A DNA stretch of 64,000 bases from Hemerocallis citrina (GCA_017893485.1 CM030362.1:183108175-183172174); one strand, 5' to 3'; counted from the first letter of the stretch, positions 35,374 to 48,245 are shown. Translations and numbers: made by a program. Notes: generated from the sequence alone by a model not told the origin.

Positions 35374-35737
35374 TCCAGTTTGAAGCCGGTTTGCATGCGA
35401 CTTATGTATGCCCATACGTCCTCCGGACCGACGTGAACCAACCCCGTAGAGCTACTTTTGCTACAGTTTTTTTCCCGGATCGGTAACGGCCGAAATAAAT
35501 GCAGAAACAGTTTTGTCTGCCATTTATTCTGCTGTTACAGTTGATGCAGTCAATGTATTGTCTGCCGTTATGATTTTCACCATTGTCTGTCGTGGTACAC
35601 AAGCCTCGACATAAACTGGTTTGGTTTTTGTAATTTTCATTTCCTTCTTATTTTATTGGTATTCTTCTTCTCCTCCCTTTCTGATTTTGTGTCTCTAAGA
35701 TCATACTTGGTTTTATTGTAAACAAATTTATGTAACA
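35374..35737 (+). repeat. 5' LTR remnant of the old copia element
   Basis: Shares with the 3' LTR: GGTTTGCATGCGACTT, GTAACGGCCGAAATA, AGAAACAGTTTTGTCT, ACAGTTGATGCAGTCAATGT, CGACATAAACTGGTTTGG and an end in TTTATGTAACA. It lacks the first 0.3 kb, and lacks the promoter block with TATAAATAG that the 3' LTR holds near 40971, so transcription from this copy should be lost. Confidence 0.75.
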
Positions 35738-35845
35738 AACTTACAGATTTCGTTTCTTTGATTTCTATTTCCTTAATTTTGAGGCACTTTTTTTATTTTT
35801 CATTTTGAAAAACTTACACTCGTGTTGTGTATTTTCAGATTAAAT

Positions 35846-38800
35846 ATGACAAATGTATTAGAGAATGCTGCTGTTGTTGATACGGCACAAGTGCCGACTA
35901 TTGCCGTGGCACAATTGCCAATGCCAACCACTGTACCTATCTCACTCTCCCATGGGGAGAAACCTGAGAAGTTCAACAGGAAAAATTTCAAGAGGTGGCA
36001 ACAGAAAATGATGTTCTACTTGACCATCTTGAATCTCGCAAGATTCTTGAACGAAGATGCTCCAAATCTTAAAGAAGATGAGTAAGATAACCAAGTCATC
36101 GCCGCTGTGGATGCTTGAAAAAATGCTGATTACTTATTAGGAACTACATAATGAACGAATTAGCCGATTCTTTGTACAATATTTATATATTGATAAAAGA
36201 AAAACTAAAGAACTTTGGGAATCCCTAGATCATAAATACAAAAGTGAGGATGCCGGCACCAAGAAATTCATTGCGGGCCACTTCCTAAATTATAAAATGG
36301 TGGATTCCAAAATAATGATCAATTGGTTCAAGAAATTCAACTGATTTTGCATAAGATACATGCTGAAGGTATGAACCTAAGCGAAAGCTTTTCAAGTTGC
36401 TTGTATTATTAAAAAATTATCAGCAGGTTGAAAAGACTTCAAAATTACTTGAAGCATTAGCAAACGAAAATGGGCATTGATGATCTCATTGTCAGACTTT
36501 GTATTGAAGAAGACAATAGAGATTCTGAAAAGGTCGGAACCATCAGTTAGGCGGCTAAGGCTAATGTGGTGGAACATAGTCAACGTTTCAAAAAGCACAA
36601 CAACAAGGGGTCCAAGTTGGGGGCTTAGGGAGGAATCTCCAAGAAGCCGATGTTTCGGGGCAAGTGCTTCAACTGTGACAAGCTAGGTCACAAGTCTACA
36701 GATTGCAGATTACCCAAGAAGAACAGGAACAGAGAAGCAAATATTGTTGAAAGCATTACTCAAGACGTTTTTGATATCAACCTCTCTGCTGTGGTCTTGG
36801 AGGTGAACATAATGGGTTCAAAACCCAAGAGATGGTGGATTGACACTAGAGCCATTCGACACGTGTGCTCCAACAGAAGTATGTTCTCTACTTTCGAACC
36901 ATTATAGAATGGGGAGAAGATGTTTATGGAGAACTTGGACACTTTAGAAATCAAGGATCAATGCAAGGTGATCTTGAAGATGACTTCTGAAAAGGAACTG
37001 ACTCTGAACAATGTTACATATGTTCCTGAAATTCGTAAGAACCTAGTATCTGGTTCGTTGCTTAATAATCATGGATTTCATTTAGTGTTTGAATCAAAAA
37101 AATTTATTTTTTTGAAGAGTGAAATGTATGTTGGTAGAGGATACATGAGTGGTGGAATGTTTAAACTCAATGTAATGACCATGGTCAAGAATATCAATAA
37201 AGCTAGCTCTTCTATTTATATGCTTGAGTCTTCAAATTTATGGCATGGTAGACTAGCACATGTTAATTATGATACTTTGCGTAGATTAATTAACTTGAAT
37301 CATATACCAACATTCCAAATTAATTCCAAACATAAGTATGAAACTTGTATTGAGGTAAAACTGACAACATCATCCTTTAAAAGTGTTGAAAGAAATACTG
37401 AACCTCTTGATTTAATTCCCACTGATATTTGTGATATGAAATGATACAAACAAGAGGTGGTACTAAATATTTTATTACCTTTATTGATGATAACACAAAG
37501 TATTGCTATGTGTATTTACTTAAAAGTAAGGAAGAAGCTATAGAGAAATTTGTTCTCTATAAAAACGAAGTGACCAAGGTGGAGAGTATGAATCGCCATT
37601 TGCTGAAACTTGTGCTAAGCATGAGATTATACATGTAACCACAACGCCTTATTCTTCCCAGTCTAACGGTGTTGCTGAGCGAAAGAATCATACCTTGAAG
37701 AAAATGATGAATGCAATGTTAACAAGTTCTGCTTTGCCACCAAACTTGAGCGGTGAAGCTATTCTTTCAGCTAACTTTCTTTTGAATAAGGTGTCCAAAA
37801 GGAAAGAAGAAAAAATACCATATGAATTATGGAAAGGAAGAAATCCATTCTACAATTACTTGCGAATGTGGGGATGTCTTGCTAAGGTGACAGTACCTCC
37901 ACCTAAGAAAGTGAAAATATGACCTAAAACGGTTGATTGCATTTTCATCGGCTATGCACATAATAGTAGTACTTATCGGTTCTTAGTGTACAAATTCGAT
38001 ATCTCTGAGATACCAAAGAGTAAGATAATAGAGTCTAGAAATGCATCGTTTTTTGAAGATGTATTTCCATGTAAGTCTAAGGAAGAACTAAGTTCTTTCA
38101 AATGAACACATGAGACTATTAGTGACGATAGTGAAATTCATGATGAAGAAGTTGAGGAGGAACCTAGACGTAGTAAAAGAACAAGAACCGAAAAATTGTT
38201 TAGTCCAGATTTCTTGACTTTTATGCTTGAAGGTGAACCCCAAACCTTCAAAGAAGCGTTGAACTCTAGTGATGGTCCTCTATGGAAAGAAGTCATTAAG
38301 AGCGAAATTGATTCTATCTTGCAAAATCATACTTGGGAATTAGTGGATCTTCCACCAGGTAGTAAACTTTTTGGTTCCAAGTAAATTTTTAAGAGAAAAA
38401 TAAAACCTGATGGATCAATTGATAAATACAAGGCAAGGCTTGTAATATAAGGTTATAAACAAAAAGAAGGTCTGGACTACTTTGATACATATTCTCCTGT
38501 GACGAGAATAAACTCCATTACGATGGTACTTGCAATAGTAGTCTTGCGCAATCTTAAAGTACATCAAATGGATGTGAAAACAACCTTTCTTAATGGAGAT
38601 TTAGATGAAAAAATCTATATGGAGCAACCTGAGAATTTTTCAGCTCCAGGAAAAAAAAAAAGAGTTTGTAAACTGGCGAAGTCATTACATGGCTTAAAGC
38701 AAGCACCAAAGCAATGACATGAGAAATTTGACAATGTCATGATGACGAATGGTTTCAAGATCAATGAATATGGTAAATGCATATATCTCAAAGACACTGA

Positions 38801-39768
38801 AAGTGGATATGTCAAAATATGCTTGTATGTAGATGACATGCTTATTATTGGAAGCTATGATAAGATGATTAAATCTACTAAAAATATGTTGAACTCAAGG
38901 TTTGACATGAAAGACATGAGACTAGATGATGTTAGATTGGGAAATAAATTCAAAAGAACATCAGACGAGTTTGTTTTAAGCCAGTCACATTATATTGACA
39001 ATATTCTTGAAAATTTTGATAAAGATAATTCTGGAATTGCCAGAACTCTAATAGATCTTTTACATTTATCCAAGAATAAAGGTGAGAGTATTTCTCAAGT
39101 AGAATACTCTAGAATCATAAGCAGTCTAATGTACTTAATAAATTGTACAAGACCAGACATAGCCTATGCAGTGAGTAAACTAAGTAGATATATGAGTAAT
39201 CCTAGAAGTGAACATTGGCAAGCAATTACAAGAGTACCGAAGTATTTGTGTTTTACTCGTAACTATGGACTGTATTATACGAGATATCCGGCTATACTTG
39301 AAGGATACAGTGATGCGAACTGAATATCTAGTGATAATTCAAATTCCACTATTGTCTATGTGTTTACACTAAGTGGTGCAGCAGTTTCTTGGAAATACTC
39401 GAAACAAAAAGTGATCGCTAAATCCATGATGGAATCTGAATTTATCGTACTGGACAAATGTAGGGAAGAGGCTGAATGGTTACGCCACTTCCTTGAGGAT
39501 ATTCCAAGCTGGACAGCCTGTGCCTCCAATCTGCATATATTCAGATAGTCAATCTGCAATTTATAGAGCACATAACAATATGTATAATGGTAAATCTAGA
39601 CATATTCGTCGAAAATATAATACCATTAGATATCTACACTCTACTGGGGTTTTCTCTGTAGACAATGTAAAGTCAAAGGATAACATTGTGGATCTGCTAA
39701 CCAAAGGGTTAAACAGAGAGTTAGTTGATAAATCATCGAGGAGAATAAGACTTAAGCCCACGAAAGAA
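35846..39768 (+). pseudogene. Degenerate copia gag-pol
   Basis: Gag starts MTNVLENAAVV (35846) with EKFNRKNFKRWQQKM. The zinc knuckle is CFNCDKLGHKSTDC (36.66 kb). The protease active-site triplet reads DTR instead of DTG (36.84 kb). The pre-integrase region has LWHGRLAHVNYDTL (37.24 kb). Integrase shows YFITFIDDNTKYCYVYLL and, further on, the ERKNHTLKKM block. RT shows VHQMDVKTTFLNG (38.56 kb) and [12 protein letters not shown] (38.82 kb, YVDD intact). RNase H shows GAAVSWKYSKQKVIAKSMME (39.38 kb). At least a dozen stops and frame changes separate these blocks, so no functional polyprotein can be made. Confidence 0.85.
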
Positions 39769-40340
39769 TAAGTCGATACAATGGACACCCAACCTAGTTG
39801 ACTGGAGATCCAAAGATTTAGGTTCAAAGGAAAAACTAAATTCTAAGGACTATGTTGGAGCACTGTGGAGATTTCTCCATGTCCATTCCTATAATGAAAC
39901 AGTGATACCCATAAGGCTAGAGGCTAAGCTAGGCTTTGAATGATTCTTATACGTTGGAAATTCGTGCAGGGAAATGCGGGTTACTCTTAACTAAGATATC
40001 ATCTATGTGAGAGGGAAGAAGGGCCGCTTCTAAGGAAATAATGTAGGAAAATATTTCTGTTAAACTCTTCCAGAACCAGACGTATGTTCATGGCCAAAAC
40101 GAACATAACAGTGAAAACTAAAATGCGTTAGGAAGATTTCTGTGTGAGATATGTCATCTTTTACACAAATGACAAAACAGTTCAAAGACATCGCGTCAAC
40201 TGTTTAGTTAGTAAAGTAAATATATTTTCATAAGGAAAGTTTCAAAGGAAACACCTACCTATCCTATGTAGGTATCGACCGCTGAATTCTATCACCAGGT
40301 CTGTCGTGTCAGTGGTCGTCAAGTTCATTCATGTGGGGAA

Positions 40341-41350
40341 TGTTAGAAAACGAGTATTTTATACACCATTTACGAACCAGTTTTTGAGCAATTTTTTGAG
40401 TAAGATCCTCTATAAATCAGTGAGAGATCTTGACGAATTTGTGTTCTCCTTCGTCAGTTGATCAAAATCATATATTTACTTGCTCAAAACGGTTATCTGG
40501 TGAATGAGAAATTATCTTCCGAAGTAAGGCAGTTTCATCTTTGAAAATAAGTTGAGGGATTTTAGTCCCACAACGAAAAAAACAAAGGAATTAAAAGAGG
40601 ATATATAATAACATCTTTCTTGGCATTGTAAGATAGCAAGCCAATAGGCTCTCTCTTGCGCGCGTAGGAGGGGGGGTGCAAATCTCGGACTGGTTTGCAT
40701 GCGACTTGTGTGCGCTCGCATATCCTGCGTACACGAATGCCGGACCGATGTGAACCCACCCCGTGCAGAGCAACTTTTTGCTACAGTTTTTTTTCCGATA
40801 TGTAACGGCCGAAATACATATAGAAACAGTTTTGTCTACCATTTATTCACGCTCTAAACTACATAAACGGTTTTTTTCGCTGTTACACTGGTGCCTTTAA
40901 GCTCATGTCTGCCGTTACAGTTGATGCAGTCAATGTATTGTCTGTCGTTACAATTTTCACCTTTGGCATTATAAATAGAGGCCCCTCTCTCCTAAATCAA
41001 CACACCAGAAACTCTTCTCTCTCCCTACTATCCTGTTATTCTAATTTCTCTGTCAAGTTATTCGGTGATAGATTTCAAGCTCTGTTCAGTTCAAGAGCAT
41101 GGTGTAGTGCCTCCGTCGCCCTCTGCTGTCATTGCATCCTAAGAGACAGACGCTTCAGCAAACTCCAGCACACGGACGAGGCAAATTTGTTTTAAGGAGA
41201 TTGTGTGGCACACAAGCATCGACATAAACTGGTTTGGTTTTTGTAATTTTCATTTCCTTTTTATCTTATTGGTATTCTTTTTCTCCTCTCTTTCTGATTT
41301 TGTGCCTTCAAGATCAAACTTGTTTTTATTGTAAACAAATTTATGTAACA
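40341..41350 (+). repeat. 3' LTR of the old copia element
   Basis: Starts TGTTAGAAAACGAG right after a GTGGGGAA polypurine-like string and ends TTATGTAACA. A TATA-like TATAAATAG at about 40971 and a T-rich stretch following a CTTCTCTCTCCCTAC tract look like promoter and R-region elements. The length of about 1010 bp is full size for the family. The flanking target duplication is not visible because the left LTR has lost its outer edge. Confidence 0.75.
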
Positions 41351-41562
41351 GTTCATTTATTGAAACTGTGAACTCTGTATAGCCTGAACAAATAGCCGCA
41401 TTTACTACAACTAGAGTAGTTTAGTTTGTTTAGGATGCCCACACGGCCACACCAAACTTAGCTCACTAAGTTGTTAAAACTAACTTCATTCTTCTATTGG
41501 TAAACATGTATTCATTCTCTGTTTTGTTGTATGCATGATGACATGAAGCTAAAGCCTTGCAA

Positions 41563-42004
41563 TGTAACACCCCATAATTTTCCAAGATATAATATAGTAT
41601 ATATTATATATATAATAGTAGTATATCTTAAATAATATAAGAGGATGACAATATGGTAAATATTGTGGATGGCAAAGATGTAATAATAATTGAATGGGAT
41701 TGCGAAAGGATGTGGATGTTTGGCCTTGCTACACGTGGTGACGTGCTAGGGTAGGGCCCAGGTAAGATAGGGGCTTTGCTGTGTTGTGGCTGATGTCACA
41801 CAAGAGAGAGAGCAGCGAAATATGGTTTAAATTGATCCCATATCGGGAGATTGCAAGATTAATTAATATTAAAATAATATTGCCTATGATCAAAAGTCAC
41901 ATAATTGGTTAACTACCTTTTGAGAGACAGCCTGTGGTGGACAGTTGATTATAAATAATACTGATAAATAATAAATTGTCTGAGTATCGGGACGGGGCGT
42001 TATA
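41563..42004. mobile_element. Solo LTR, 442 bp, TSD TGCAA
   Basis: Begins TGTAACACCCC and ends GGGGCGTTATA (terminal CA changed to TA), with TGCAA immediately before (41558-41562) and after (42005-42009). The ends match gypsy-type plant LTRs. No internal region: the element was reduced to one LTR by recombination between its LTRs. Orientation is not fixed because the terminal motifs are near-complementary. Confidence 0.8.
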
Positions 42005-42009
42005 TGCAA

Positions 42010-42615
42010 AGTTCAGAAAATCTAAACACCTTTATTACTTACATTTAGTAGGTTCAATCTTTTTGGGTTTCTTATAAAGTGGACATCTTGATTGATTTTT
42101 ACTTTTCATCACACATATGGAACCCCATACAACTCAACACATAGCATAGAACTGTCATAACTCATAAGCCAGTTAGGCAATTATCCTTAACTTGTTTTCT
42201 ATTTACTTTGGATGTGAAAGCTTGATTCATATCATAGTTGGCAATGCCCAACTCATAGCTATAGTACATGTTGACTAATTTTTTGTTCAATTTGTAACTT
42301 ACACAGTTCCGAAATAGAGTTCCAACTGATTCAAGTCAGGCCAATCCAAAGGATCGAAGCGAGCATGATTGAAGCAACGACATAAGGAGGCGTACCCACT
42401 TAGAAAATCTACTAATTGTAATAATGTCTTTTTAGTCTTTTTTTGGTGGTCAAAGTATTTGTAAAGTGAAACTTGTTAGAACTTGTTTGTAAGCTATATC
42501 TAACTTGATACTTGTGCGATAAATGTTGGATTCTGTATTTTAGGCTGCAAAACTTTAAACTTCTTAAGCTGTGTTTGTTAATCATTGGAAAATATAATGA
42601 ATTTTTTCGTTTAAA
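42010..42615. other. AT-rich sequence between the solo LTR and the CACTA end; nothing recognised
   Basis: No supportable frame or terminal repeat. Confidence 0.5.
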
Positions 42616-43210
42616 CACTACAAAAGAAAGTAGCTTTCCCGGCGCTTTTTTACGTCTATACCGGCGTTTTTTTACGCCGGTGAAACTTTCACCGGCGTTT
42701 ACAATAGCGCCGGTCCAACTGCCGCCGAAGCGGGCGTCGCTGAAACGAAGGGGTCTACACCGGCATTTTTGGTGGACGCCGGTAAATGTTAGGACTACAC
42801 CGGCGGTCATAAAACGCCGGTGTATATCGGTCTCTGGGTGCCGTTCTTGTGCACCTATATACATACACCGGCGTTCGTAACCCGCCGGTATTTATCCATT
42901 CACCGGCGTATATGAAAACGCCGGTGTAGATCGAAAGTATACCGGCGGTCAAGAAACGCCGGTGTATGTGCGTTTATGAGCGCCTGCTTTTCCCTGTTTA
43001 CGAACACCGGCGCTACCAAAAAACGCCGGTGTAGTTATATACGCCGGCGTTTATAAAATGCCGGTGTACGACTGTGCCGTTACAGCTGATAACATTCGCC
43101 AGCGTGCGTTGAAACGCCGGTGTATCACACACTCCAACAATTAAATTATATAGACCGCCGTTTTTTAAAACGCCGTTCTGGTTATGCCCGTTTATTTTCG
43201 ATACTCCGCT
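42616..43210. repeat. CACTA terminus with subterminal CCGGCGTTT/AAACGCCGG repeats
   Basis: More than fifteen half-sites of CACCGGCG or CGCCGGTG type, most arranged as inverted pairs separated by 5-12 nt, for example ACACCGGCGCT...AACGCCGGTGTA near 43010. Such subterminal arrays are the binding sites of the CACTA accessory protein. The same motif family occurs at the ends of the CACTA at 29958-33502. Confidence 0.9.
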
Positions 43211-43622
43211 TTTCCGTTCGATTTCAATTCACAGTTTCATTTACAAAACCTGTAAACTAATTCTCACAACTGATTCAATCAATTTCGTTGCATACTACTG
43301 CGCAAACCACAACCAAACACAAGAATAATTAAAGATAATCAAGTTTCACACGTGTCATATCAACGTCCAAATTTATTGATTAATTAACAGTGTCATAATT
43401 AACAAATTAATATAGAGACTAACATCCAAAATATCCAAATAAACCAGTCTGACAAATATCCAAAATATCCCAAATTCAAAGTATGACATAACTCTCATAA
43501 AAAAAATCAGTCTGACATAACAACAGCAAGGAGGAGGACATAAGAACAACAACCATACAGCAAGGAGGACATAAGAACAGCAAGGAGGACCGCAGATTCA
43601 TACCCCTCGAGTAGCTTCAGCT

Positions 43623-43658
43623 CTAATCATCAGAATTTCCTTCATCTTGACGACCGCT
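43623..43658 (-). CDS. Probable last exon of the second CACTA gene
   Basis: After an acceptor TTTTTTTTTCACAG (minus strand) the sequence reads SGRQDEGNSDD then a stop. It is short and acidic, as expected for the C terminus of a Transposase_24-type protein. The link to the exon at 49672-49805 is inferred from orientation only, and the family's core exons are missing between them. Confidence 0.35.
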   Translation of the reverse strand, partial: SGRQDEGNSDD

Positions 43659-44100
43659 CTGTGAAAAAAAAACAATAGTTTAATTGAACAGTAGATCACA
43701 ATACAGAATATACATATTTTTTGAACTTGCAAAAAGAACTACCTGTATCTCGAATTATAAGATCAAAGTGCCAACTGCAAATGGAATTGTTAATGATATA
43801 TACAGAGGTAAAATAATTACATTGCAATGCTAAAAATCTAGTACTTAATTTTGTTTTTAAATATATCTAAAATAACAAAACAAATGAAAATTCAGTATCT
43901 AACTTGAAACCTTTATATTCTCCTCTGATTGGGAATATCCACTATCTAAAACAATAAAACAAATGAAAATTCAGTATCTAAGCATGTCCTTCATGGATTG
44001 TTCAGACAATCCATGAAACTGTCATCGTGGACGGAAACCAAATATAAGAAAAATAAGAAAAATAAGATAGGGCTCATATCAAGTGTATTTTTAGGGAACT
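43659..44100. other. Intron-like AT-rich sequence with a short perfect palindrome
   Basis: No gene seen. TTCATGGATTGT...ACAATCCATGAA at about 43990-44016 forms a 12-bp-stem hairpin. GGAAACCAAATATA strings begin here that recur through the repeat modules to the right. Confidence 0.5.
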
Positions 44101-44699
44101 GTCATCGTGGAAGGAAACCAAATATATATAGAAGCCAGAAATGGAAACAGAAAGAAGAAAGGTAGAGACTTTGGATACACCAGGCTACCATAGCGGCATT
44201 TTCCTCATCTCTCTCTCATCCCTTATTTCCCTTCAGCACACGAACAGAAAGAGACATCAGCAACCACCTTAAGAGCGACAAGAACAACAATAATAATAAA
44301 TTATTATGAACAAGATGTCTCTATATGGGTTTCCAGATCTCCACTCGAGCCAACTCTTTCTAATCACAGCCCAATTAAGAACATAGACAACATCCACTAA
44401 ACAATCCAATCATAGCCCAGTCAAAATTTGCCATCCTGGATCTTAATGAAATACGCTTCATTAACAGTGAAAGAAAATGAGGATGCTAGCAGCATACTTA
44501 GTTTGGAAGTGAACCCATTTTTTGTTAAAAAATCATGCCAAAGATGGCAATCAGCTTCATTAACAGTATCTGAAAATGAAAATTTCCATTATCTGAGCTT
44601 ATATGTTGCTCTACTAATTCACTGTGCCCAACTAAATCTAAAACCCAATTGTTGTGCGTATCCGAAGGATTTTGGCATACGTACCTATACTATAGCATC

Positions 44700-47320
44700 C
44701 TCAGTTCACAGTAAACCCGTTTTGGTCAAAAAAACATGCCAAGATCACAATCAGATGCATGAAAATAAGCTTCACTAACAACAAAAGAAGAAACTGGGGA
44801 TGCTATGCAGCATACTTAGTTTGGAAGTGAACCCATTTTGTGTTAAACAATCAGGTTACATTGACAGTATTTGAAAATGAAAATTTCTCCATCATCTGAG
44901 CTTATATGTTGCTCTACTACTTTTTTAGCCCAACCATATCGCAAAACCCAAGTGTTGTGCATATCCGGCCGGAGGATTTTGGCATACGTACCTATATAAT
45001 ATCTGATGACCACAGTGAACCCATTTTTGGTATAAAAACATACATGCCAAGAAGACAATCAGGTGCTTGAAATCAGCTTCACTAATAGTTAGTGAAAATG
45101 GGACCATAAAATAGCTTAAGAAGACCATCAGGTTTGTGAAATAAGCTTCACTAACAGTGAAAGAAACTGGGGATGCTATGCAGCATACTTATTTTGGAAG
45201 TGAACCCATTTTGTGTTAAAAAAACCATGCCAAAGATTGCAATCAGGTTACATTGACAGTGCCTGAAAATGAAAATTTCTCCATTATCTGAGCTTATATG
45301 TTGCTCTACTACTTTTTTAGCCCAACTATATCGCAAAACCCAATTGTTGTGCATATCCGGCCGGAGGATTTTGGCATACGTACCTATACAATATCCTCAG
45401 TTCACAGTGAACCCATTTTTGGTATTAAAACATACATGCCAAGAAGACAATCAGGTGCTTCAAATCAGCTTCACTAACAGTTAGTGAAAATGGGACCATA
45501 AAATAGCTTAAGAAGACCATCAGGTTTTTGAAATAAGCTTCACTAACAGTGAAAGAAACTGGGGATGCTATGCAGCATACTTAGTTTGGAAGTGAACCCA
45601 TTTTGTGTTCAAAAAACCATGCCAAAGATTGCAATCAGGTTACATTGACAGTGTCTGAAAATGAAAATTTCTCCATTATCTGAGCTTATATGTTGCTCTA
45701 CTACTTTTTTAGCCCAACTATATCGCAAAACCCAATTGTTGTGCATATCCGGCCGGAGGATTTTGGCATACGTACCTATACAATATCCTCAGTTCACAGT
45801 GAACCCATTTTTGGTATAAAAACAAACATGCCAAGAAGACAATCAGGTGCTTGAAATCAGCTTCACTAACAGTTAGTGAAAATGGGACCATAAAATAGCT
45901 TAAGAAGACCATCAGGTTTGTGAAATAAGCTTCACTAACAGTGAAAGAAACTGGGGATGCTATGCAGCATACTTAGTTTGGAAGTGAACCCATTTTGTGT
46001 TAAAAAAACCGGTTACATTGACAGTATTTGAAAATGAAAATTTCTCCATCATCTGAGCTTATATGTTGCTCTACTACTTTTTTAGCCCAACCATATCGCA
46101 AAACCCAAGTGTTGTGCATATCCGGCCGGAGGATTTTGGCATACATACCTATATAATATCCTCAGTTCACAGTGAACCCATTTTTGGTATAAAAACATAC
46201 ATGCCAAGAAGACAATCAGGTGCTTGAAATCAGCTTCACTAACAGTTAGTGAAAATGGGACCATAAAATAGCTTAAGAAGACCATCAGGTTTTTGAAATA
46301 AGCTTCACTAACAGTGAAAGAAACTGGGGATGCTATGCAGCATACTTATTTTGGAAGTGAACCCATTTTGTGTTAAAAAAACCATGCCAAAGATTGCAAT
46401 CAGGTTACATTGACAGTGTCTGAAAATGAAAATTTCTCCATTATCTGAGCTTATATGTTGCTCTACTACTTTTTTAGCCCAACTATATCGCAAAACCCAA
46501 GTGTTGTGCATATCCGGCCGGAGAATTTTGGCATACGTACCTATATAATATACTCAGTTCACAATGAACCCATTTTTGGTATAGAAACATACATGCCAAG
46601 AAGACAATCAGGTGCTTGAAATCAGCTTCACTAACAGTTAGTGAAAATGGGACCATAAAATAGCTTAAGAAGACCATCAGGTTTGTGAAATAAGCTTCAC
46701 TAACAGTGAAAGAAACTGGGGATGCTATGCAGCATACGTAGTTTGGAAGTGAACCCATTTTGTGTTAAAAAAACCGGTTACATTGACAGTATTTGAAAAT
46801 GAAAATTTCTCCATCATCTGAGCTTATATGTTGCTCTACTACTTTTTTAGCCCAACCATATCGCAAGACCCAAGTGTTGTGCATATCCGGCCGGAGGATT
46901 TTGGCATACTTACCTATACAATATCCTCAGTTCACAGTGAACCCATTTTTGGTATAAAAACATACATGCCAAGAAGACAATTAGGTGCTTGAAATCATCT
47001 TCACTAACAGTTAGTGAAAATGGGACCATAAAATAGCTTAAGAAGACCATCAGGTTTGTGAAATAAGCTTCACTAACAGTGAAAGAAACTGGGGATGCTA
47101 TGCAGCATACTCATTTTGGAAGTGAACCCATTTTGTGTTAAAAAAACCATGCCAAAGATTGCAATCAGGTTACATTGACAGTATCTGAAAATGAAAATTT
47201 CTCCATTATCTGAGCTTATATGTTGCTCTACTACTTTTTTAGCCCAACTATATCGCAAAACCCAATTGTTGTGCATATCCGGCCGGAGGATTTTGGCATA
47301 CGTACCTATATACCATCCTC
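44700..47320. repeat. Tandem array with alternating 373- and 392-bp units, seven copies
   Basis: The marker CCGGCCGGAG occurs at 44965, 45357, 45749, 46122, 46514, 46887 and 47279, spacings 392, 392, 373, 392, 373, 392. The difference is a 19-nt block, ATGCCAAAGATTGCAATCA, present or absent between TTAAAAAAACC and GGTTACATTGACAGT. Each unit also contains two related CTTCACTAACAGT blocks, an older internal duplication. Minus-strand frames of 60-90 codons through the units are by-products of the repeat. Diverged extra copies lie at 44440-44700, and inverted partial copies at 47640-47790 and 48890-49076. Confidence 0.9.
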
Positions 47321-47805
47321 AGTTCATGGAAGAAAAATACGAATAGGGCTCATAGCAAGTGTAGTTTTAACTGGAATTGTCATCATGGAAGGAAACCAAA
47401 TATAGAAGCCAGAAAGAGGAATGGTAGAGAATGAGGATACACCAGGCTAACATAGCGGCATTTTCCTCATCTCTCTCTCATCCCTTCTTTCCCTTCAGCA
47501 CACGAACACATAGAGACATCAGCAACAACAGCAAGAGCGACAAGAACAACAACAATAATAAATTATTATGAACAAGATGTCTCTATATGGGTTTCCAGAT
47601 CTCCACTCTAACTCGTCTCTTTCTAATCACAGCCCAATTAAGAACAATTGTTCACAGTCACTGTTAAAGAAACATATATGCTCAGATTATGAAAAATTTA
47701 TATGCTCAGATTATGGAAATTTTCAGTCACTGTTAAAGAAACTAAGTAGGCTGCATAGCATCCCCAGTTTCTTTCACTGTTAGTGAAGCTTGTTTGGAAT
47801 ACAGA

Positions 47806-48119
47806 TCACTCAAACATGCCCCTTGTTTCTGAACTCAAACATCACATTAATAAACATCTTTTCTAATAATGGCTACACTCGTGGAAGCTCTCTCTAAGCC
47901 TCAATTCTTCAAGGTTTTGTTGCCTACTTCTTTACAGAAGTTGGTACTCTATTCTCTTCTCTTTAAAGAAGAATAGAGTACCAGCTTCTGTAAAGAAGTA
48001 GACAACAAAACCTTGAAGAATTGAGGCTTAGAGAGAGCTTCCACAAGTGTAGCCATTATTAGAAAAGATGTTTATTAATGTGATGTTTGAGTTCAGAAAC
48101 AAGGGGCATGTTTGAGTGA
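47806..48119. repeat. Large hairpin: two 149-bp inverted arms, 16-nt loop
   Basis: Left arm 47806-47954, right arm 47971-48119, beginning TCACTCAAACATGCCCC and ending in its complement. Only a handful of mismatches are seen by eye (for example GTTGCC against GTTGTC, GTTGG against GCTGG). It is either a foldback MITE or an inverted duplication. If transcribed it would form a near-perfect double strand of about 150 bp. Confidence 0.9.
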
Positions 48120-48245
48120 ACAATTGGGTTTTGAATGGAGATTGTAGTCATAGATCAATTCTTCATGGAAGAAAAATACGAATAGGGCTCATAGCAAGTG
48201 TAGTTTTAACTGGAATTGTCATCGTGGAAGGAAACCAAATACAGA

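Larger units (their letters stand above)
35374..41350 (+). mobile_element. Old, degenerate plus-strand Ty1/copia element
   Basis: Order: truncated 5' LTR (35374-35737), leader, gag, zinc knuckle, protease, integrase, reverse transcriptase, RNase H (35.85-39.77 kb), 3' non-coding region, polypurine-like GTGGGGAA, and 3' LTR (40341-41350). The copia order (integrase before RT) is clear. Numerous stops and frameshifts, and LTRs that differ by deletions and many substitutions, indicate age. Confidence 0.85.

Noticed and set aside
35402..35602. 66-codon minus-strand frame in the copia 5' LTR
   Set aside because: It lies entirely in LTR sequence and is not conserved in the 3' LTR.
44700..47320. 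CRISPR-like array
   Set aside because: Units of about 380 bp with no short-repeat/spacer structure in a plant nuclear sequence; this is an ordinary tandem repeat.
44428..47405. Repeated minus-strand frames such as MVFLSYFMVPFSLTVSEADF and plus-strand counterparts
   Set aside because: They recur only because the 373/392-bp DNA unit recurs. Reading is open in more than one frame and stops differ between units, so a repeat protein is not supported.
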